Source: Alteribacillus persepolensis (GTDB lineage Bacteria; Bacillota; Bacilli; Bacillales; Marinococcaceae). Taken from it: DNA of 64,000 nucleotides. The DNA lies in contig NZ_FNDK01000015.1 of the NCBI RefSeq assembly GCF_900099605.1, forward strand, positions 1-64,000. Direction: 5' to 3'. The notes under the pieces are model-generated. The model was given only the letters and a program-made list of their open reading frames with translations. It was not told the origin of the DNA and made no database searches. Position 1 is the first letter of the stretch, and every line of letters begins with the position of its first letter. Below are positions 60,174 to 64,000 of the stretch, piece after piece. A program made the position numbers and the translations under genes.

Positions 60174-62117
60174 CTACTGCTTTTCTTTTACCCAATTAAT
60201 AAGTCCTCCTGTTAACATGATATCCACTTGTCGTTTAGATAATGCATGGGCAACTGTTATTTGTTTGTTCTTGTTCTTAATCGAGGCGCTCAGTTCATTT
60301 CCTGATTGAATCGATTCACGAATGTTTTTCATGACAATGACATCGCCAGACTCTAACTGTTCATAGTCGGATTTGTCTTTAAAGGTAAGCGGTAAAATTC
60401 CGAAGTTCACAAGGTTTTGCCAGTGAATCCGGGCGAAGTCTTTAACAAAAACTATGCGAAGGCCTAAATATCTTGGTGCAAGAGCAGCGTGCTCACGGCT
60501 GGACCCTTGGCCGTAGTTAGATCCGCCAACGATGGCATGGCCTGATTTATCTTTAATAGCCATGGCTCGGTTGTAATAATCTTTATCTAAAATTTCAAAG
60601 GTAAACTTGCTGATTTCTGGTAAGTTGCTTCGGTAAGGCAGAACACGCGCTCCACCTGCTAAAATCTCATCTGTCGAGAAGTTATCGCCGACTTTTAAAA
60701 GCACAGGCACTTCGAGCTCATCAGGAAGTGTTTCCATGGCAGGAAGAGAGGCAATGTTCGGCCCCTTATGCAGATCGATTTTTTTGGCTTCTTCTGGTGG
60801 GAGCGGTTCTTCGAGCAATCGAAAATCCACTGTTGGTTTGTTAGGATCTTTCACATTCGGATATTTCATATTAAGCGTGCGCGGGTCGGTGATTTTCCCT
60901 TTTAATGCAGATGCAGCAGCGACCTCCGGACTGCAGAGAAAAACGCTGTCTTCTCGTGTTCCGGAGCGGCCTGGAAAGTTGCGAGGTGTGGTACGCAAGC
61001 TGTTTCGTCCTGTTGCTGGAGCCTGCCCCATTCCGATACATCCGTTACATCCGGCTTGGTGAAGTCTAGCACCAGATGACAGTAAACTGGCGATATGCCC
61101 ATTCTCTACCAAATCAGTTAACATTTGTCTTGAAGTAGGGTTAATATCAAATGAAACACCACTGGCAATTTGCTGTCCTTTCACAATCTCTGCTGCAACG
61201 GCAAAATCACGATAGCCTGGATTGGCGGAAGAACCAACATATGATTGATAAATCTCTTCGCCGGCAACTTGGTCAATCGGAACAACATTACCGGGGCTGG
61301 ACGGTTTTGCAACCATTGGAACTAACTCAGATAAGTTTATTTCTTCATCAATGTCATAGCCCGCTCCTTGATCAGCTGTCAGTTCCATCCAATCATCTTC
61401 ACGTCCTTGGCTCTTTAAGAAACGTTTAATTTCTTTATCAGAAGGAAAAACAGTGGCGGTGGCTCCCAGTTCGGCACCCATGTTTGCGATAACGTGTCTG
61501 TCCATCGCACTCAGCTCATCTAAACCAGGACCGTAGTATTCCATGATTTTCCCAACACCGCCTTTTACATCATGTCGACGGAGCAGTTCTAAAATAACAT
61601 CCTTTGCGCTCACCCAGTCGGGCAGCTTTCCAGTAAGCTTAATTCCCCAAATTTGCGGCATTTTTACATGAAATGGCTCACCGGCAATAGCCATTGCTAC
61701 ATCAATGCCGCCTGCCCCCATAGCAAGCATTCCCATGCATCCATTTGCACAGGTGTGACTATCTGAGCCGAGTAACGTGCGTCCTGGTTTAGCCAGTCGC
61801 TGCATGTGAACAGGGTGACTGACGCCATTGCCTGGTCTGCTGAAGTACAGCCCAAATCGTTTCGCAGCACTTTCTAAAAACAGGTGGTCATCAGGGTTTT
61901 TACTGTCTTCTTGAATGACGTTATGGTCTACATATTGAGCAGAGGCTTCCGTCTTTGCACGCTCTATTTGCATCGCCTCTAATTCGAGCATTACCATGGT
62001 ACCAGTGGCGTCTTGGGTTAACGTTTGATCGATAGATAAACCAATTTCTTCACCAGGAGTTAAAGAGCCAGATACTAAGTGTTCGTTAATAAGCTTTTGG
62101 GCGACGTTATACGCCAT
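60174..62117 (-). CDS. Aconitate hydratase, short (~650-residue) form
   Basis: The 647-residue [4Fe-4S] hydro-lyase interconverts citrate and isocitrate. GSDSHTCANGCMGMLAMGAGG holds the first cluster Cys, HQAGCNGCIGMGQAPATG the other two, and GGSNYGQGSSREHAALAPRY the substrate-binding C-terminal domain. It is much shorter than the 900-residue CitB/AcnA of Bacillus and resembles the mitochondrial/clostridial type. ATG 62117 follows AGAGGAGGATG; the frame opens 17 codons earlier without a site. A homoaconitase-like side role cannot be excluded. Confidence 0.9.
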   Translation of the reverse strand: MAYNVAQKLINEHLVSGSLTPGEEIGLSIDQTLTQDATGTMVMLELEAMQIERAKTEASAQYVDHNVIQEDSKNPDDHLFLESAAKRFGLYFSRPGNGVSHPVHMQRLAKPGRTLLGSDSHTCANGCMGMLAMGAGGIDVAMAIAGEPFHVKMPQIWGIKLTGKLPDWVSAKDVILELLRRHDVKGGVGKIMEYYGPGLDELSAMDRHVIANMGAELGATATVFPSDKEIKRFLKSQGREDDWMELTADQGAGYDIDEEINLSELVPMVAKPSSPGNVVPIDQVAGEEIYQSYVGSSANPGYRDFAVAAEIVKGQQIASGVSFDINPTSRQMLTDLVENGHIASLLSSGARLHQAGCNGCIGMGQAPATGRNSLRTTPRNFPGRSGTREDSVFLCSPEVAAASALKGKITDPRTLNMKYPNVKDPNKPTVDFRLLEEPLPPEEAKKIDLHKGPNIASLPAMETLPDELEVPVLLKVGDNFSTDEILAGGARVLPYRSNLPEISKFTFEILDKDYYNRAMAIKDKSGHAIVGGSNYGQGSSREHAALAPRYLGLRIVFVKDFARIHWQNLVNFGILPLTFKDKSDYEQLESGDVIVMKNIRESIQSGNELSASIKNKNKQITVAHALSKRQVDIMLTGGLINWVKEKQ

Positions 62118-62252
62118 GCCATCATCCTCCTCTAAACGTAGCTTGTTATTAAAACTATTCCTTTCCAATACGCGAAATAAACGTTATGGTAAAAAGGGGA
62201 GCTTCTTAAAGTGTAGAACAGTACGTATGTGAAAAAATAAAAAAATGAAACG

Positions 62253-62283
62253 CACTTGTCATGTAAACGTACAATGATAAGTG
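62253..62283. promoter_or_regulatory. Inverted repeat between aconitase and htpX
   Basis: CACTTGTCAT (62253-62262) and ATGATAAGTG (62274-62283) form an inverted repeat with one mismatch and an 11-bp spacer, 33 bp before the htpX start. It may be a repressor site. Confidence 0.4.
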
Positions 62284-62315
62284 TGACATGCTAAACAAGA
62301 ATGGAGGCAGCAAAA

Positions 62316-63209
62316 GTGGGCAAAAGAATTTTGCTATTTATTTTAACCAACATTCTCGTTATTACCACGATAACGATTGTGTTTACACTGCTTCGTATGG
62401 CTGGTGTGGATATATCCACCTATACAGCAGACGGCGGCATTAACTATGGATCATTATTTATTATCAGTGCTGTCATAGGTTTTACAGGATCGTTCATTTC
62501 TCTTGCTCTATCAAGGTTTATGGCCAAAAAAATGATGGGCGTTAAAGTTATTGATCCAAACAACTGTACAGGTGCTGAACGTGCAGTAGTAGAAAAAGTT
62601 CACCGACTCTCTAGGAGTGCCGGTTTTATGCATATGCCAGAAGTTGGCATTTATCACTCGCGTGAAGTAAATGCTTTTGCTACCGGGCCTTCTAAGAAAC
62701 GTTCGTTAGTAGCTGTATCTACTGGTTTACTGCAATCAATGGACGAGGATGCAGTAGAAGGAGTGCTTGCCCATGAAGTGGCCCATATCTCAAATGGTGA
62801 TATGGTGACAATGACGCTGTTGCAAGGCGTGGTAAACACGTTTGTTGTGTTCTTTGCACGTATTGCTGCTGCGATTGTTTCAAGGTTTGTACAAAATGAT
62901 GCTATGCGCATATTTGTCCATTTTGGTGCTATTATTGTATTTCAAATATTATTTTCTATTCTAGGAAGTATTGTCGTGATGGGCTTTTCACGATACAGAG
63001 AATACCACGCTGACCGAGGCGGAGCCGATTTAGCCGGCAAAGACAAAATGACACATGCGCTGAAATCATTACAAGCGCATGTAAATCGAGTGGAGACAAA
63101 CCAAACGTCTATGCAAACATTAAAAATAAACAATAAGCCGTCCGTTGCATTGTTATTTTCATCCCATCCACCATTGGATGAGCGAATTAAGCGGCTTCAA
63201 GCAAAATAA
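62316..63209 (+). CDS. htpX: Membrane zinc protease HtpX
   Basis: The 297-residue M48-family membrane protease degrades damaged membrane proteins. HEVAH at residues 153-157 gives the zinc site; two N-terminal and two further hydrophobic segments (about 185-235) surround it; [13 protein letters not shown] supplies the third ligand region. GTG 62316 follows GGAGG (62303-62307); the ATG at 62301 lies in that site. Confidence 0.94.
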   Translation: MGKRILLFILTNILVITTITIVFTLLRMAGVDISTYTADGGINYGSLFIISAVIGFTGSFISLALSRFMAKKMMGVKVIDPNNCTGAERAVVEKVHRLSRSAGFMHMPEVGIYHSREVNAFATGPSKKRSLVAVSTGLLQSMDEDAVEGVLAHEVAHISNGDMVTMTLLQGVVNTFVVFFARIAAAIVSRFVQNDAMRIFVHFGAIIVFQILFSILGSIVVMGFSRYREYHADRGGADLAGKDKMTHALKSLQAHVNRVETNQTSMQTLKINNKPSVALLFSSHPPLDERIKRLQAK

Positions 63210-63219
63210 GTGGACGAAA

Positions 63220-63252
63220 AGCTAAGTCTCGTTGAGGCTTGGCTTTTTTGTT
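63220..63252 (+). terminator. Terminator of htpX
   Basis: AAGCTAAG...CTC pairs with GAG...CTTGGCTT, followed by TTTTT at 63244-63248. Confidence 0.7.
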
Positions 63253-63253
63253 G

Positions 63254-63315
63254 CACGGATAGGAAAGTCAGCATAGGTGAATGATCAGCATAGTAAAAAT
63301 TTGAGAGAAATCAGT
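63254..63315. repeat. Dispersed repeat family 3, copy 3
   Basis: GCACGGATAGGAAAGTC, CAGCATAGGTGAATGATC and TTTGAGAGAAATCAG correspond in order to the unit at 2741, with an internal gap. It starts right after the htpX terminator. Confidence 0.45.
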
Positions 63316-63378
63316 ATAAATAAAACTGTGGATTCCACTATAATGACTCGGTGACAAGTCGAGCTTTTCTAATAAGGT

Positions 63379-63535
63379 AAGAAAGGATAAATATTTGGCG
63401 TTTTCTATTGTCTGGCGCAAATTGCCTACTCGCCCGAGGTGCCTTCGGTCCGTCCATGGAAAGCAAAAATCAGTTTTCCATACCCCGGCTTTCCAGGGGC
63501 TTGCCACTCATAAGCGAGGCACTTGTGCTTTTCTT
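63379..63535. repeat. Dispersed repeat family 2, copy 3
   Basis: AAGAAAGGATAAATATTTGG, CGTTTTCTATTGTCTGGCGC and TGCCTTCGGTCCGTCC match copy 1 (1718) in the same orientation. The end GCACTTGTGCTTTTCTT matches the outer end of inverted copy 2 (22497). Confidence 0.6.
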
Positions 63536-63605
63536 AAGTGTTCTTGGGACAAGTGTGCCGTACATATGGTATAGATGATGAACGTGTAACAAGGAGGGTC
63601 ATCTA

Positions 63606-64000
63606 TTGCAAAATAACTGGGAAAGAGCTGCTCGTGATGAGCATCTATTTTGGCTGCAGATTCTTGGTGATCATGCCCGCTTCCTTCACGATACCCTTGC
63701 TCCTTCAGAAACGGATTATATAACAGCGGCACAAGACTATATTGTATTATTTGACAAGTTACTGGAAAAAGTTCGTGCGAATGAAAGCCTCCCGACATTA
63801 AAAGAATTAACAATAGAGGCGCAAAAAGCTGCAAAAGACATACGCTTTTTAAAATTGCAGATCATTCGTACGCAATTAACAGGACAGATAAAGATTGAAC
63901 TGACACCAACATTTATTAATCACATGGTCAATGAAGCAGAGGAGTACCTGCGTATTCTTGATTACTTAGTAAAACAAGAATTACCGCCTGTGTGTCATCC
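63606..64000 (+). CDS. DUF2935 family protein (partial, runs off the window)
   Basis: A frame with no stop runs from TTG 63606, behind AAGGAGGG (63591-63598), to the window end: 131 residues so far. WERAARDEHLFWLQILGDHA and FINHMVNEAEEYLRILDYL fit the helical DUF2935 family of Bacillus, which has His/Glu pairs suggesting metal binding. Function unknown. Confidence 0.8.
   Translation, partial: MQNNWERAARDEHLFWLQILGDHARFLHDTLAPSETDYITAAQDYIVLFDKLLEKVRANESLPTLKELTIEAQKAAKDIRFLKLQIIRTQLTGQIKIELTPTFINHMVNEAEEYLRILDYLVKQELPPVCH

Overview
The window reads as a chromosomal segment of a low-GC, endospore-forming Bacillaceae bacterium. Support comes from spore genes (cwlJ, a gerA/gerB/gerC-type germinant receptor, tlp, cotW/cotX-like coat genes), near-universal AGGAGG-type ribosome binding sites with GTG/TTG starts, U-tailed terminators, and Bacillaceae-type intergenic repeats. 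Several secreted or surface proteins (penicillin acylase, SLH amidase) are rich in Asp/Glu, which would suit a salt- or alkali-tolerant lifestyle; that is inference.

Layout. 0-5.2 kb: tail of an unknown gene, a cruciform-like repeat, an old-yellow-enzyme oxidoreductase, an IclR regulator and malate synthase G. 5.7-13.5 kb: a ubiD/ubiX decarboxylase pair, then a lactate cluster (lctP-type permease, lutABC, GntR regulator lutR) with a promoter/cre site before the permease and an inverted repeat before lutR. 14.4-21.4 kb: mannitol PTS operon mtlA-mtlR-mtlF-mtlD, a malic enzyme and tRNA-Arg(CCT). 21.4-22.8 kb: cwlJ and a repeat-rich noncoding stretch.

The most notable part is 22.98-43.76 kb, a 21-kb aromatic block. 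It holds a secreted penicillin acylase with an additional C-terminal OB-fold-like domain, three thioesterase-like genes (paaI, FlK-like, paaY-like), a 12-TM permease, a ferredoxin/ferredoxin reductase pair, paaX, paaK, and the operon paaA-B-C-D-ethD-paaF-paaG-aldehyde dehydrogenase-paaH-paaJ. The gene set reads as one route: extracellular amide cleavage releases phenylacetate, PaaK makes the CoA ester, PaaABC epoxidises the ring, and beta-oxidation yields acetyl-CoA and succinyl-CoA. PaaE is not encoded here. A ferredoxin and FNR sit nearby, and a 22-bp operator-like site upstream of the ferredoxin matches the site at the paaA promoter (18 of 22 positions). A consensus-perfect CcpA box lies in the paaK promoter, with a one-mismatch box at the acylase promoter. 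No fused or stand-alone MaoC-type oxepin-CoA hydrolase is visible.

43.9-64 kb is ordinary Bacillus housekeeping and sporulation content: macro-domain protein, HAD hydrolase, D-serine dehydratase with two crcB fluoride channel genes, Mn catalase, DUF2512, germinant receptor operon, coat genes, TauE/SafE transporter, DUF202, SLH/SH3 amidase, AGCS symporter, tlp, uracil-DNA glycosylase family protein, a small CxxCxGxG protein, a short-form aconitase, htpX, and the start of a DUF2935 gene that runs off the window.

Four dispersed repeat families occur between genes. All functional calls come from reading the translated sequence and recalling families; no database search was run.
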